Below, piece by piece: positions 19,567-29,678 of a DNA stretch of 64,000 nt. The notes beneath the pieces were generated by a model. It had not been told where the DNA came from and searched no databases. It saw only the letters and a list, made by a program, of their open reading frames with translations. The stretch's first letter is position 1; each line of letters starts with the position of its first letter. Both the position numbers and the translations under genes were made by a program. Source of the stretch: UBA1426 sp052034085 (GTDB taxonomy: Bacteria; Bacillota; Clostridia; Peptostreptococcales; Anaerovoracaceae); contig JBPOJA010000004.1 of assembly GCA_052034085.1 (NCBI GenBank), positions 3,177-67,176 on the forward strand, given 5' to 3'.

Positions 19567-20415
19567 TTACAGATCCCTGTGAACGGTCAATACACGCCGT
19601 CCATCTCCTTTCAGCTTTTCTGAAAACAGATTCGCTATGGCCACTGATCTGTGGCGGCCTCCCGTGCATCCGAAGGCTACCACCAGTCTTGTCTTGCCTT
19701 CTTTAATATAATACGGAATCAGTTTTTCAATCAGGTCATAATAGTTCTGGACAAAATCACTTGTTATCGGCTGAGACATTACATATTCGCTGACTTTTTT
19801 GTTGTTGCCTGTCAGCTTTTTTAAGCTGGCCACATAAAATGGATTGGGGATAAATCTCAGGTCATAAACACAATCAGCTTCGGAGGGTATTCCGTTTTTA
19901 AAGCCAAAAGACATTATGGTCAGAGTGAAGCCGGTATCTCCTTCCACCGACAGAATCTTTTGCAGCGCTTCATGAAGCCTGGCAACTTTCATGCCTGAAG
20001 TGTCAATAATGAAATCGGCCATCTCCCTGATTTCAGATAATCTTTCTCTTTCTGCCAAAATACCGGCTTTAATATCTCTGCCTTCAGGTGAAAGAGGATG
20101 TGCTCTTCTGGTTTCTTTATACCGTCTGATGAGAACCTCATCGGAAGCCTCTAAAAAAAGCACCTTGCAGTCCATATTCTCTCTTTTAAATTCATCCAGA
20201 CTGTCTTTTAGTTCATCGAAGAATTCACCCCCGCGCACATCAATGCCGAAAGCGGCCTTTTCAATCCTTCTGTTGCTTTCTTTTGTAAGCTGGATGAAGT
20301 CAGTCATCAGCTGTGGAGGCAGGTTGTCGACGCAATAATATCCCAGATCTTCCAGACAGTTCATTGCCTGAGTTTTCCCTGATCCTGAAAGGCCTGTAAC
20401 TATGACAAATTCCAT
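19567..20415 (-). CDS. rapZ: RapZ/YvcJ family protein (left-arm copy)
   Basis: Identical twin of 40410-41258. 282 residues, Walker A GLSGSGKT and C-terminal FGCTGGRHRS. yvcK is missing from its usual place downstream. Confidence 0.91.
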   Translation of the reverse strand: MEFVIVTGLSGSGKTQAMNCLEDLGYYCVDNLPPQLMTDFIQLTKESNRRIEKAAFGIDVRGGEFFDELKDSLDEFKRENMDCKVLFLEASDEVLIRRYKETRRAHPLSPEGRDIKAGILAERERLSEIREMADFIIDTSGMKVARLHEALQKILSVEGDTGFTLTIMSFGFKNGIPSEADCVYDLRFIPNPFYVASLKKLTGNNKKVSEYVMSQPITSDFVQNYYDLIEKLIPYYIKEGKTRLVVAFGCTGGRHRSVAIANLFSEKLKGDGRRVLTVHRDL

Positions 20416-20416
20416 C

Positions 20417-21184
20417 TTATACCTCCTCTATATTATCAATTTCCGCAGGATCTATGCCGGCTTCCAGCGCCCTGACCAGGCCCGGAGCAAATGTGCCCAC
20501 CCTTTCCGGGCTGTGGGCATCGCTGCTTATGATGTATCTTACTCCCGTATGTGCCAAAGAACTAAGTTCTTCCTTTGTAGGTGCATGGTGCCAGGTGCTT
20601 ATTTCCATCAGTGTGCCCTTCTCCTTACATGCCTGTGCTATGGGCAGAAGATCGAAGGGTCCCTTATCCCCCGGATGAGTCAGCACCTTGATATTATTTT
20701 CATGCAGCGCTTTGATGACCAGATCTGTGTTGCGAAGTTTCAGTTTTTTCCAGCTCAGCATATGTAATTTCTGACTAAGCAGATTGGATAGCTGCAAACA
20801 CATGCCGAAAAATAGATTTTCTCCAAACAAACCGTAGTGATAACCTGCGAGAACATAGTCCAGGTGCTCATAATCTTTTTCCAGCAAATCCAGTTTCCCG
20901 GACAGATTTATAATATTTGCCTCCACACCAAGAACAATTTCAATGTCCTCATAAATTTTCTTCAATCTTTCAACTTCCGCTTTCATAATGGGGAAACTCT
21001 TCCTCTTCACTCCGTAAAAAAGATGTCCGGGGCCATGATCTGCAATGCCTATGGTTGAAAGTCCCCTGGCTAAAGCCGCTTTCACATTGTCCTCAATGCT
21101 CCCCTTGCCATGCGAGAAAACCGTATGGGTGTGGATATCATATATCATTCTGTATTTTTCTGTTTCGGGCAAATATCTATCCAT
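20417..21184 (-). CDS. PHP-domain phosphoesterase (left-arm copy)
   Basis: Identical twin of 39641-40408. 255 residues with YDIHTHT, GIADHGPGH and SSDAHSPE metal motifs; coupled to murB and rapZ. Confidence 0.83.
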   Translation of the reverse strand: MDRYLPETEKYRMIYDIHTHTVFSHGKGSIEDNVKAALARGLSTIGIADHGPGHLFYGVKRKSFPIMKAEVERLKKIYEDIEIVLGVEANIINLSGKLDLLEKDYEHLDYVLAGYHYGLFGENLFFGMCLQLSNLLSQKLHMLSWKKLKLRNTDLVIKALHENNIKVLTHPGDKGPFDLLPIAQACKEKGTLMEISTWHHAPTKEELSSLAHTGVRYIISSDAHSPERVGTFAPGLVRALEAGIDPAEIDNIEEV

Positions 21185-21187
21185 TTT

Positions 21188-22105
21188 CTAACCGCCAATA
21201 ATCCTGACTTCAGGTTCCAGCCTAATGCCTGACATTTCGTATACTTTTTCCTGAACCAGATTTTTCAGGCTTATGATATCTGCGGCAGTGGCTCCTCCCG
21301 TATTGATTATGAAGCCTGCATGCAAAGTGGATACCATGGCGCCCCCAACCTTTGCGCCTTTAAGCCCAGCCTTCTCGATGAGGGTTCCTGCAAAATTTCC
21401 GGGAGGTCTTTTGAAAAAGCTGCCGGCGCTTGGATACTCCAGGGGCTGTTTCTGCTTGCGCCTCGATTGAAATTCTTCCATCTTTGATTTTATCATCTCG
21501 GGATTTCCCGGTTCCAGACTGTAAACAGTGGACAGGACAATAATTCCTTCTTTCATAATCCGGCTTGTTCTGTATCCGTAATCCAGTTCTTCGACCCTCA
21601 GGTCAAAAATCCGGCTCCCGTCTCTTTCCAGTACTTTAACCGATTCAACTACTTTTGCCATTTCTCCGTCATAGGCTCCAGCATTCATGAAGCTGGTTCC
21701 CCCAACGCTGCCCGGTATGCCTATGGCGAATTCCAGGCCTGAAAGCCCTGCCTCCAGGGCAGACTGCGACACTTTTTTTATTAACGCTCCGCTCTCCGCT
21801 GTGATTTTTCTGTCTGAAACAGTAATGTTGCTCATGGATGTGCCAATCTTTACAATTACTCCATGATAGCCCTCGTCTTTTACTAGAGTATTGCTTCCTT
21901 CTCCCATTACATAAAAAGGGATGTCTCCTTCGGTCAAAAACTTTAGGGTTTCAGCCAAAGCATGAGCATCTTCCGGCAAAACCATGATATCAGCATTTCC
22001 TCCCGCCCGAAAAGTTGTATACTCCTTCATGGGCGCATTTTCAATTACATTCGAAGTTCCTGCAATTACACGCAGACCGGACGCTATAATTTCATTATTC
22101 AACAT
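21188..22105 (-). CDS. murB: UDP-N-acetylenolpyruvoylglucosamine reductase (left-arm copy)
   Basis: Identical twin of 38720-39637. 305 residues from ATG with GGAGG; FAD and catalytic motifs of short-form MurB; second step of UDP-MurNAc synthesis. Confidence 0.94.
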   Translation of the reverse strand: MLNNEIIASGLRVIAGTSNVIENAPMKEYTTFRAGGNADIMVLPEDAHALAETLKFLTEGDIPFYVMGEGSNTLVKDEGYHGVIVKIGTSMSNITVSDRKITAESGALIKKVSQSALEAGLSGLEFAIGIPGSVGGTSFMNAGAYDGEMAKVVESVKVLERDGSRIFDLRVEELDYGYRTSRIMKEGIIVLSTVYSLEPGNPEMIKSKMEEFQSRRKQKQPLEYPSAGSFFKRPPGNFAGTLIEKAGLKGAKVGGAMVSTLHAGFIINTGGATAADIISLKNLVQEKVYEMSGIRLEPEVRIIGG

Positions 22106-22132
22106 ATTTCCTCCGAGACTATTCTTGATATC

Positions 22133-22161
22133 ATTATATTCTCTGCAATTGCCAATGTAAA
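22133..22161 (-). promoter_or_regulatory. predicted murB promoter (left-arm copy)
   Basis: Mirror of 38664-38692: TTTACA, a 17-bp spacer and TATAAT. Confidence 0.7.
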
Positions 22162-22235
22162 GAAAGCCGTCACAGTCCCTTCCGGGAAAAGTGTGCATAT
22201 TTATTAAAATTATTGTATAAATATTGACATTCCTA

Positions 22236-22264
22236 TTGCATCATCCTTTAGGCAGTGTTATACT
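22236..22264 (+). promoter_or_regulatory. weak predicted argG promoter (left-arm copy)
   Basis: Mirror of 38561-38589: TTGCAT, a 17-bp spacer and TATACT. The ARG-box-like TGCATATTTATTAA lies upstream at 22194-22207. Confidence 0.33.
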
Positions 22265-22298
22265 TTCTCACATAAGTTTTATTTTATGGAGGAATAAC

Positions 22299-23567
22299 AT
22301 GGCTAAAGAAAAAATTGTACTGGCTTATTCGGGAGGTCTTGATACCTCAGTCATAATGACCTGGCTTAAGGAGCACTATAACAGTGATGTCATAGCTGTC
22401 TGTCTCAATGCCGGCCAGGATGAGGATTTTGACAGGATTGAGAAAAAAGCCTATGCCACAGGGGCATCAAAAGCTTATATTATTGATATAAGGGAAGAAT
22501 TCATTACCGGTTACATATGGCCTACCCTCAAGGCAGGAGCCATATACGAAGGTGACTATCTTCTGGGCACCTCCATGGCCAGGCCTTTGATGGCAAAAAA
22601 ACTGGTTGAGGTGGCGGAAAAAGAAGGGGCTTTCTACATTGCACACGGCTGTACCGGAAAAGGAAATGACCAGGTGCGCTTTGAAGCCAGCATAAAAGCA
22701 TTAAACCCAGCTATTAAAATCATAGCCCCCTGGAGAATCTGGGATCTTGAATCCAGAGAAGACTGTATAGCTTACTGCAAAGAGAAGAATATTCCCATTG
22801 CCCAGACTGAAGAGGACATCTACAGCCGTGATCAGAATATCTGGCACATCAGCCACGAAGGAGGCAATCTGGAAAATCCCTGGAATCAGCATAAAGATGA
22901 TATACTGAAAATGAGTGTTACGGTAGAAAATGCGCCTGATAAGGCTACATTCATTGACATTGACTTTGAGAAGGGTGTTCCCGTAGCCATCGACGGAGAA
23001 AAAATGGGTCCCGTTGAACTGCTCACAAAGCTGAATAAATTGGCAGGGGACAATGGTGTTGGAACCGTGGACATAATAGAAAACCGTCTCGTAGGCATGA
23101 AATCAAGGGGTGTTTATGAAACTCCCGGAGGAACGGTGCTGTATAAAGCACATTCAGCCCTGGAGAAACTGGTTTTGGACAGGGACACCATGGCCTATAA
23201 AAACATCGTTGCCCAGAAATATTCCCAGCTTGTATATGACGGCCTCTGGTTTACTCCTTTGAGAGAAGCCATAAACGCATTTGTGGACTCAACTCAGCAG
23301 GATCTGACCGGTACTGTTAAAGTTAAGTTATATAAAGGCAATGCCATACCGGTGGCTTCCAAATCAGATTATTCCCTTTACAGCGAAGAATTTGCCACCT
23401 TCAGCAAGGATGAAGTTTACGACCACAAGGATGCGGAAGGCTTCATTAATCTCTTTGCCTTGCCTCTGAAAATAAGGGCAATCCACAAACAGAACTTGGA
23501 AGGAGGAACCAAAGTTCATGAAACTCTGGAAAGGAAGATTCTCAAAGGAGGCGAATTCATCCGCTGA
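22299..23567 (+). CDS. argG: argininosuccinate synthase (left-arm copy)
   Basis: Identical twin of 37258-38526. 422 residues, GGAGG before the ATG, PP-loop YSGGLDTS. Its end overlaps argH by 50 nt in another frame. Confidence 0.94.
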   Translation: MAKEKIVLAYSGGLDTSVIMTWLKEHYNSDVIAVCLNAGQDEDFDRIEKKAYATGASKAYIIDIREEFITGYIWPTLKAGAIYEGDYLLGTSMARPLMAKKLVEVAEKEGAFYIAHGCTGKGNDQVRFEASIKALNPAIKIIAPWRIWDLESREDCIAYCKEKNIPIAQTEEDIYSRDQNIWHISHEGGNLENPWNQHKDDILKMSVTVENAPDKATFIDIDFEKGVPVAIDGEKMGPVELLTKLNKLAGDNGVGTVDIIENRLVGMKSRGVYETPGGTVLYKAHSALEKLVLDRDTMAYKNIVAQKYSQLVYDGLWFTPLREAINAFVDSTQQDLTGTVKVKLYKGNAIPVASKSDYSLYSEEFATFSKDEVYDHKDAEGFINLFALPLKIRAIHKQNLEGGTKVHETLERKILKGGEFIR

Positions 23568-24798
23568 TGAGTTCAATGCTTCAATCAAGGTAGACCAGCG
23601 TCTGTACCGGCATGATATAGAAGGCAGCAAGGCTCATGCCCTGATGCTTGGTAAGCAGGGCATTATTCCCATGGGAGAAGCCCTGCTAATAATAGAAACC
23701 CTTGAAGAGATTCTTAAGGACATAGAATCAGGCAGCATTCAGTTTTCCGTGGAAGCAGAAGACATACACATGAACATAGAAACCCTGCTGACTGAACGCA
23801 TAGGTGAACCCGGCAAAAAACTCCACACCGGCAGGAGCAGGAATGATCAGGTGGCCACTGATATCAGGCTGTATCAGAAAGATATTATTGATGAAACCAT
23901 CGGCCTGCTGGATGGCCTCCTTTCCGTGCTGAATACACTGGGCCATGAGCACAAAGATACTATTATGCCCGGATATACCCATCTGCAGCGGGCTCAGCCT
24001 GTTACTCTTTCACTGCATTTAGGCGCCTACTCTGAAATGTTCAAAAGAGACCGGGACCGGTTTATTGATTGCAGAAAAAGGACTGATTTCATGCCTTTAG
24101 GCTCCGGTGCATTGGCAGGTACAACTTATCCCATTGACAGAAACATCACTATGAACGAACTTGGATTTGCCAAGCTTTGTGAAAACACAATGGATGCTGT
24201 CAGCGACAGGGATTTTGCCATAGAATTTCTTTCCTGCGCCTCAATTTGCATGATGCACCTTTCCCGTTTTTGCGAAGAGCTGATTGTATGGAGTTCCTCC
24301 GAATTCGCCTTTGTGGAGATGGATGATGCCTTCAGCACGGGAAGCAGCATAATGCCTCAGAAAAAGAATCCGGACATGGCGGAGCTTATCCGGGGCAAGA
24401 CGGGCAGGGTATACGGGGATCTTGTCGGCTTGCTTACCATTATGAAAGGGCTGCCCCTCGCATACAACAAAGATATGCAGGAAGACAAAGAAGCTCTTTT
24501 CGACGGAGGCGATACCCTTAAGGACTGCCTGTTTATTTTCACGGAAGTTATAAAAACCATGAAAGTAAACAAAGATAGTATGAGAAAAGCCGTCAAATCA
24601 GGATTTATGAACGCCACCCTGGCTGCTGATTACCTGGTCGGAAAAGGCATGGCTTTCCGGGATTGTCATGAAACTGTAGGTAAAATGGTGCTTTACTGCA
24701 TAGATAAGGGGAAGGCCCTTGATGATTTGAGTCTTGAAGAACTTGGAAATTTCTCTCCTTTATTTGAAAAGGACTTTTATGATTTTATAAAAATATGA
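23518..24798 (+). CDS. argH: argininosuccinate lyase (left-arm copy)
   Basis: Identical twin of 36027-37307. 426 residues with GSSIMPQKKNP; releases arginine and fumarate. Starts inside argG behind GGAGGAACC. Confidence 0.94.
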   Translation: MKLWKGRFSKEANSSADEFNASIKVDQRLYRHDIEGSKAHALMLGKQGIIPMGEALLIIETLEEILKDIESGSIQFSVEAEDIHMNIETLLTERIGEPGKKLHTGRSRNDQVATDIRLYQKDIIDETIGLLDGLLSVLNTLGHEHKDTIMPGYTHLQRAQPVTLSLHLGAYSEMFKRDRDRFIDCRKRTDFMPLGSGALAGTTYPIDRNITMNELGFAKLCENTMDAVSDRDFAIEFLSCASICMMHLSRFCEELIVWSSSEFAFVEMDDAFSTGSSIMPQKKNPDMAELIRGKTGRVYGDLVGLLTIMKGLPLAYNKDMQEDKEALFDGGDTLKDCLFIFTEVIKTMKVNKDSMRKAVKSGFMNATLAADYLVGKGMAFRDCHETVGKMVLYCIDKGKALDDLSLEELGNFSPLFEKDFYDFIKI

Positions 24799-24822
24799 TG
24801 ACCTTCCGGCCATCATATTTTT
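24789..24822. terminator. bidirectional terminator argH/Fic-like (left-arm copy)
   Basis: Mirror of 36003-36036: 15-bp stem with GGAA-type loop overlapping both stop codons. Confidence 0.82.
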
Positions 24823-25540
24823 ATCTGCCTGCAGTCAGCTGCAGCATAACCTCCATGTTATTGAAAACGCTTCTTTCCAGCATGTTGTATATGGGACCTA
24901 TGTCCTCATTTTTCAGATATGCTGCAATTGCATCATAATACTCCTGTTCGCTCATGTTCCAGGCTGCCGGCGGAAGTTTTTCGCTCATGAGGTGGAAATT
25001 GGCGGCCATTCTGGCCATGGCCTCGGAATTTTCCTCATAGGGGTATATTTCAATAATCCTGTTGTGGAGGCTGGCAGCTACCATGACAGGATTTTTCTCG
25101 GTTTTTTCTTCTTTATACTTTTGTAAAAGTAAATCCATGAGCTTTTCCACATCTTTGAAATGCGGAGGGTTGTAATCAATCATGCGCAGAACCGGATTTG
25201 ACTGCCTGTATAAAACATCGCTGCTGCCGGAAAGCAGCTCAAGGATTTTCAACAGCCTGGCTTTATCAGGGCCTGCGCCCTCAGATGCCATCTTATATAC
25301 CAGATTTATAGCATTGCCATAATTGCTTACTTTAAGGTGGTCCCCTATGCTGATACCTTCAAAAAATTCTCCGTTTAAGAGCCCTTCCACGACCACCTTG
25401 CTTAAATTACAGCCATCGAGGGCCAGGGAGGAATATGCCCATTGCAGTTTGTTTAAATCTGCAATAAGCCCTTCAGCCTCGCGGCTGAAGGGTTTACGGT
25501 TCTCTAGTATCAACTTTTTCTTTTTAATTTCCCTGTACAT
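24821..25540 (-). CDS. degenerate Fic-fold protein (left-arm copy)
   Basis: Identical twin of 35285-36004. 239 residues; the Fic loop reads YPYEENSEAMAR instead of HPFxDGNGRxxR, so probably not an AMP transferase. Confidence 0.7.
   Translation of the reverse strand: MYREIKKKKLILENRKPFSREAEGLIADLNKLQWAYSSLALDGCNLSKVVVEGLLNGEFFEGISIGDHLKVSNYGNAINLVYKMASEGAGPDKARLLKILELLSGSSDVLYRQSNPVLRMIDYNPPHFKDVEKLMDLLLQKYKEEKTEKNPVMVAASLHNRIIEIYPYEENSEAMARMAANFHLMSEKLPPAAWNMSEQEYYDAIAAYLKNEDIGPIYNMLERSVFNNMEVMLQLTAGR
25469..25492 (-). other. 10-bp stem with tetraloop inside Fic-like gene (left-arm copy)
   Basis: Mirror of 35333-35356: CCCTTCAGCC, GCGA, GGCTGAAGGG in the message strand. Confidence 0.58.
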
Positions 25541-25548
25541 GAGGTTTT

Positions 25549-26946
25549 CTATACGGGATAGACCATGTTTTCCTCGTCCAGCAGATTTGAGTCCAGCTTA
25601 TATCTTTCTGCATTTCTGTATTTGAAGAAATCAATAGCAGGTCCCGGGAACATTGCCCTGGTGAGAATATCTTCATCCTGCTCCACATACTTGGCAATTT
25701 CCTTTTTGATTTCTTCAAGTTCAGGTTTAATATAGTCTGCCGGTCTTTCGGTAATCCTCTCCTCATCACCGATAATCTTCTTCACGATTTCTTCTTTGAT
25801 TGGGGTTGTAGTCTTTCCGTACATTCCTTTAACCAGCTGTTTTACTTCATTGGGCACCATCTTATAGCGCTCACCCATAACTACGTTCAATACTGCCTGT
25901 GTTCCCACAATCTGGCTGGTTGGTGTTACCAGAGGAGGATAACCCAGGTCTTCTCTTACTTTGGGAACTTCTTTAAGCACTTCTTCAAATTTGTTCATGG
26001 CGTTCTGCTGTTTCAACTGTGAAACCAGATTTGAAAGCATACCGCCCGGAACCTGATAAATCAATGTGTTAATATCAACACCCATCAATTTGGGATCTAA
26101 TAATCCCTCTTCAATATATTTTTCCCTGATGGGTCTGAAATACTCGGCAATTTCATTTAGAGCATTCATGTCCATGCCAGTATCCCACTCAGTGCCTGCC
26201 AGAGCCTTGACCATGGGTTCCGTTGAAGGCTGCGAGCTTCCTTCGCCAAAGGGTGATATGGCTGTGTCAATAATGTCAGCTCCGGCTTCAATTCCTTTTA
26301 GCAAAGTCATGCTGCCCATACCGCTGGTAGCGTGAGTATGAAGTTCCAGGGGCAGATTGACCGCTGACTTGATTTCCTTAACCAGCGTATATGTATTATA
26401 GGGATCCAGAAGTCCGGCCATATCCTTGATGCAGATGGAATCAGCTCCCATGTCGGCAAATTCCCTGGCAAGATCCGCAAAAACCTTGTTTGTGTGCACC
26501 GGGCTTATCGTGTATGACATAGCGGCCTGAGCATGTCCGCCCTCTTTCTTAACAGTTTCTATAGCCTTTGACAAGTTTCTGGGGTCATTCAGTGCATCAA
26601 ATATTCTTATAATATCAATTCCGTTGGCAAGGCTTTTCTTAACAAACTCCTCAACCACGTCATCGGCATAATGCTTATATCCCAGCAGATTTTGCCCTCT
26701 GAGCAACATTTGCAGTTTTGTATTTTTAATGTTTTTTCTTATGGTTCTGAGTCTTTCCCAGGGGTCTTCATTTAAAAAGCGCAGACTGGCATCGAAAGTG
26801 GCTCCCCCCCACACTTCCAAAGCATGGTAGCCAGCTCTGTCCATGGTTTCCAGAATAGGAACCATTTCTTTAGTTGTCATTCTGGTTGCAATAAGGGACT
26901 GGTGACCATCCCTCAACACAGTTTCTGTAATTTTTACTTTTGCCAA
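25549..26946 (-). CDS. oadA: oxaloacetate/pyruvate carboxyltransferase subunit (left-arm copy)
   Basis: Identical twin of 33879-35276. 465 residues from TTG with GGGGAGGT; TIM-barrel carboxyltransferase motifs, no biotinyl domain. Confidence 0.83.
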   Translation of the reverse strand: MAKVKITETVLRDGHQSLIATRMTTKEMVPILETMDRAGYHALEVWGGATFDASLRFLNEDPWERLRTIRKNIKNTKLQMLLRGQNLLGYKHYADDVVEEFVKKSLANGIDIIRIFDALNDPRNLSKAIETVKKEGGHAQAAMSYTISPVHTNKVFADLAREFADMGADSICIKDMAGLLDPYNTYTLVKEIKSAVNLPLELHTHATSGMGSMTLLKGIEAGADIIDTAISPFGEGSSQPSTEPMVKALAGTEWDTGMDMNALNEIAEYFRPIREKYIEEGLLDPKLMGVDINTLIYQVPGGMLSNLVSQLKQQNAMNKFEEVLKEVPKVREDLGYPPLVTPTSQIVGTQAVLNVVMGERYKMVPNEVKQLVKGMYGKTTTPIKEEIVKKIIGDEERITERPADYIKPELEEIKKEIAKYVEQDEDILTRAMFPGPAIDFFKYRNAERYKLDSNLLDEENMVYPV

Positions 26947-26989
26947 AACTCTACCTCCCCGTTTTTTTATTTCAAATTTCATACCCCCG

Positions 26990-27017
26990 ATTATATATGG
27001 ACAAACAGAAAAATCAA
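26990..27017 (-). promoter_or_regulatory. predicted carboxyltransferase promoter (left-arm copy)
   Basis: Mirror of 33808-33835: TTGATT, a 16-bp spacer and TATAAT. Confidence 0.55.
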
Positions 27018-27026
27018 GGAGGCAGG

Positions 27027-27194
27027 CTATTTTTTTCGTGTTTTGAAGTGCATAAACATGAAATAAAAAATAGTGCTGAACCCTATAACAATCAGCATCA
27101 TTTTGTTATCGTCAGCCAGGCCCAGTACCTTTGCCAGCAGCAATACTATAATAATAAAAATCCAGTAATTCAGTGCTATGCCGATTTTTGTCAT
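27027..27194 (-). CDS. small two-helix membrane protein, 55 aa (left-arm copy)
   Basis: Identical twin of 33631-33798. Two hydrophobic segments and a KTRKK tail behind a GGGGG ribosome site. Confidence 0.62.
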   Translation of the reverse strand: MTKIGIALNYWIFIIIVLLLAKVLGLADDNKMMLIVIGFSTIFYFMFMHFKTRKK

Positions 27195-27218
27195 GTGTTC
27201 CCCCTCGATTGATTTTCT

Positions 27219-29108
27219 TTACCAGCCGCCGCCTCCGCCGCCACCCATGCCGCCGCCAGATGAGCCGCCTCCGCCGGAATAGCTGCCTCCGCCACCACTG
27301 CCTGAGCTTCTGGGAACAGACACCCTGTCTATAGTGCCGGCATAGCTTGAAATGGACTTCATAAATGCTGCATGACTGAAGGCCGCTCCCGTCGAACTGT
27401 GGTACCACTCTGGCTGAGTCATGGTGATTTTTTCAAACTTCTTTGCCCATACCCGGGTCAGTCCGAACACATAGGCATAAGGCAGGGTAGCGTAGAAATA
27501 TTGGGGATCCTGCTCAACGAGGCGTTCAATCCGGGATACCTCCGCAACTTTCAGGAACTCCTTGAACCCAAGTATTTTGCCCAGCATTTCGGCACCGTAA
27601 GCTGTTCTTTTTTTCATGAGCACGGCAAAAATCATGCTTATCAGAGAAGCTATTATGGCAACGGCTCCCCAAATAATCAGTTCTTCCCACTCCCTTATGA
27701 AAAGGTATTGGATTCCGTAGTAAAGCAAAGTAAAGAAAATCGCAAGGCTCCAGGAAAAGAAACGCTTGAACCTCCTCATAGTGTTCCTTCGGTCGAAGTT
27801 ATACACATGCATTAAATATATCATGAAAAGTGCAGGCAGAAAAATCTCCGCAAGTATGACTTCCTCCCAAGTGCCATATGCATAACTTATTCCGAATACG
27901 TTAAGGGCCGTAAACGGCAATATGGAAATCAGAACGGCGATTACCCTTGCTACGAAAGATTCTTTGGTAAAAAGCCTGTGTTTTGTATTCTTTTTGAAAT
28001 AACTGCCAACCTTCGTAAGAGCCAGCATGGCGCTGGGCTGGAAATATTTCTTAATTTCTTTTTCTGTAACTTCATCTCCCGTCACGAAAAGACCATCGAA
28101 AATTATTTTCCTGTGGTCTGTAATGGAATCCGGCATTTCTTTTGTTTTAATAAGCTTAAACTTTTTGCCATGTTCTTCAATGGTGAGATATCCCTCATTG
28201 GCAAGGTAAATTATTACTCCGACTATATCCTTACTGTCTGCCGAACTGTCAATAACATAGGAGGCCTGTGCTGGATCCAGTCCCTGAGGAGGATAAAATT
28301 CCACGGTTCTCACAACGGGAGGATCAACTCCAAACTTTCTCCACAGAACAAAGTTGAGCAGAGGAGCCAGAAGAATCAGTATGAGCATGGGAATCAGCAT
28401 CCAGTCAGATTTGGGAGCTCCTTCAAAATATCCTTCAGGCAGGGTTATCCTGACAGTTACGCCTTCATATGGCTGCAGCTCCTGCTTCAGGTCGCCTTTG
28501 ATAACTTTTCCGTCTTCTGACAAGGACCATTCCACCCAGTCCGTATTTGCCGCCCCGTAAGGGCCTGCAATAAATTCAATATTTTCAGTTTTTACCGGCT
28601 TTGGCATCTCTATTATAAAAGTTCCCGTCTCAATGGGAGCATTCCATTCAGTAGGGAGCAACCCCCAGTAAAACTGTTCGAAACCTTTGGTTCGCTCTTT
28701 ATATGCTTTAGCCTTATAGGAGATGTAATAAGTGTAAGGTCCCTGAATATAGATGTTTCCGTCGCCTATCTTAAGCACCAAATTGCGATTTTCATTGTAC
28801 CTTTCGTATTTGTAACCAGGTATATCAACATCTTTTAACTTCAGTCTGTAAGGAGTCTGGTATTCCCGGCCTTCATATTTGTAATATACCTTCCCCGCAT
28901 AAGGAATATATCTGAAAATGCCGTGATGCCTTTCCAGAAAATTCATGTGGATTGTCTCTTCAACCTCCCAGGAGTAATCCTCATAAACTTTTATATCTAC
29001 ATCATACCTCTCAGTAACAAGATCTGCCCCGTGTACCCGGGCAGGTAAAAGCAGGGGCAAAAAAAGCACCAAAATAAAGGCCGCAATATATAGCCGTTTA
29101 TTATTCAT
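27219..29108 (-). CDS. DUF2207 membrane protein (left-arm copy)
   Basis: Identical twin of 31717-33606. 629 residues: signal peptide, extracytoplasmic DUF2207 domain, membrane helices and a Gly-rich tail. Paired with LemA. Confidence 0.83.
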   Translation of the reverse strand: MNNKRLYIAAFILVLFLPLLLPARVHGADLVTERYDVDIKVYEDYSWEVEETIHMNFLERHHGIFRYIPYAGKVYYKYEGREYQTPYRLKLKDVDIPGYKYERYNENRNLVLKIGDGNIYIQGPYTYYISYKAKAYKERTKGFEQFYWGLLPTEWNAPIETGTFIIEMPKPVKTENIEFIAGPYGAANTDWVEWSLSEDGKVIKGDLKQELQPYEGVTVRITLPEGYFEGAPKSDWMLIPMLILILLAPLLNFVLWRKFGVDPPVVRTVEFYPPQGLDPAQASYVIDSSADSKDIVGVIIYLANEGYLTIEEHGKKFKLIKTKEMPDSITDHRKIIFDGLFVTGDEVTEKEIKKYFQPSAMLALTKVGSYFKKNTKHRLFTKESFVARVIAVLISILPFTALNVFGISYAYGTWEEVILAEIFLPALFMIYLMHVYNFDRRNTMRRFKRFFSWSLAIFFTLLYYGIQYLFIREWEELIIWGAVAIIASLISMIFAVLMKKRTAYGAEMLGKILGFKEFLKVAEVSRIERLVEQDPQYFYATLPYAYVFGLTRVWAKKFEKITMTQPEWYHSSTGAAFSHAAFMKSISSYAGTIDRVSVPRSSGSGGGGSYSGGGGSSGGGMGGGGGGGW

Positions 29109-29112
29109 AGCA

Positions 29113-29664
29113 CTAAAACTGAACTTTTACGTTCTCCCTTTCCGCCTCATCGGACAGCTCAAACATGGGCTTCCTTCCAAAACCAAACAGGCCTGCAACT
29201 ATGTTGTAAGGAAATACTTCTGTCTTTATGTTGTAATCCCTCACAGTCCCGTTGTAGTATCTTCTGGAATTGGAAATGTCCTCTTCCACAACTCTGAGCT
29301 GTGCCTGCAAATCAAGGAAGTTCTGATTAGCTTTAAGATCCGGATAACCTTCTGCCAGGGCAAACAGGCTCCTTAATGCGCCGGTCAGCATATTTTCATT
29401 TTCAAGCCTCTCTTCGGTTGTGGCTGCAGATGCTGTTCTGTTCCGTGCATTTACTATTTTTTCCAGCGTCTCTGACTCATGGGCGGTGTAGCCTTTAACC
29501 GTTTCTATCAGGTTGGGAATCAGGTCAAACCTTTTTTTCATGTAGACATCCATGGTGGAAAAGGCTTCTTCAACCCCGTTTCTCAGCTTAACCAGACTGT
29601 TGTATGCACCCACCACAAAGATACCAACCAGGACTACCAATGCTAAAATAATCTTCACCAACAT
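29113..29664 (-). CDS. lemA: LemA family protein (left-arm copy)
   Basis: Identical twin of 31161-31712. 183 residues, one N-terminal helix and the KKRFDLIPNL signature. Confidence 0.9.
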   Translation of the reverse strand: MLVKIILALVVLVGIFVVGAYNSLVKLRNGVEEAFSTMDVYMKKRFDLIPNLIETVKGYTAHESETLEKIVNARNRTASAATTEERLENENMLTGALRSLFALAEGYPDLKANQNFLDLQAQLRVVEEDISNSRRYYNGTVRDYNIKTEVFPYNIVAGLFGFGRKPMFELSDEAERENVKVQF

Positions 29665-29678
29665 GTCTCTTTCTCCTT

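Noticed and set aside
22224..22229. TTGACA as the argG -35 box
   Set aside because: It is 29 bp from the only good -10 (TATACT), and the hexamer at the right spacing from TTGACA is TTTAGG.
27112..27408. Arg-rich open frame sharing DNA with the Gly-rich tail of the DUF2207 protein
   Set aside because: It is a frame-shifted reading of the GGC/GGA-rich tail with no ribosome site; a shadow frame.
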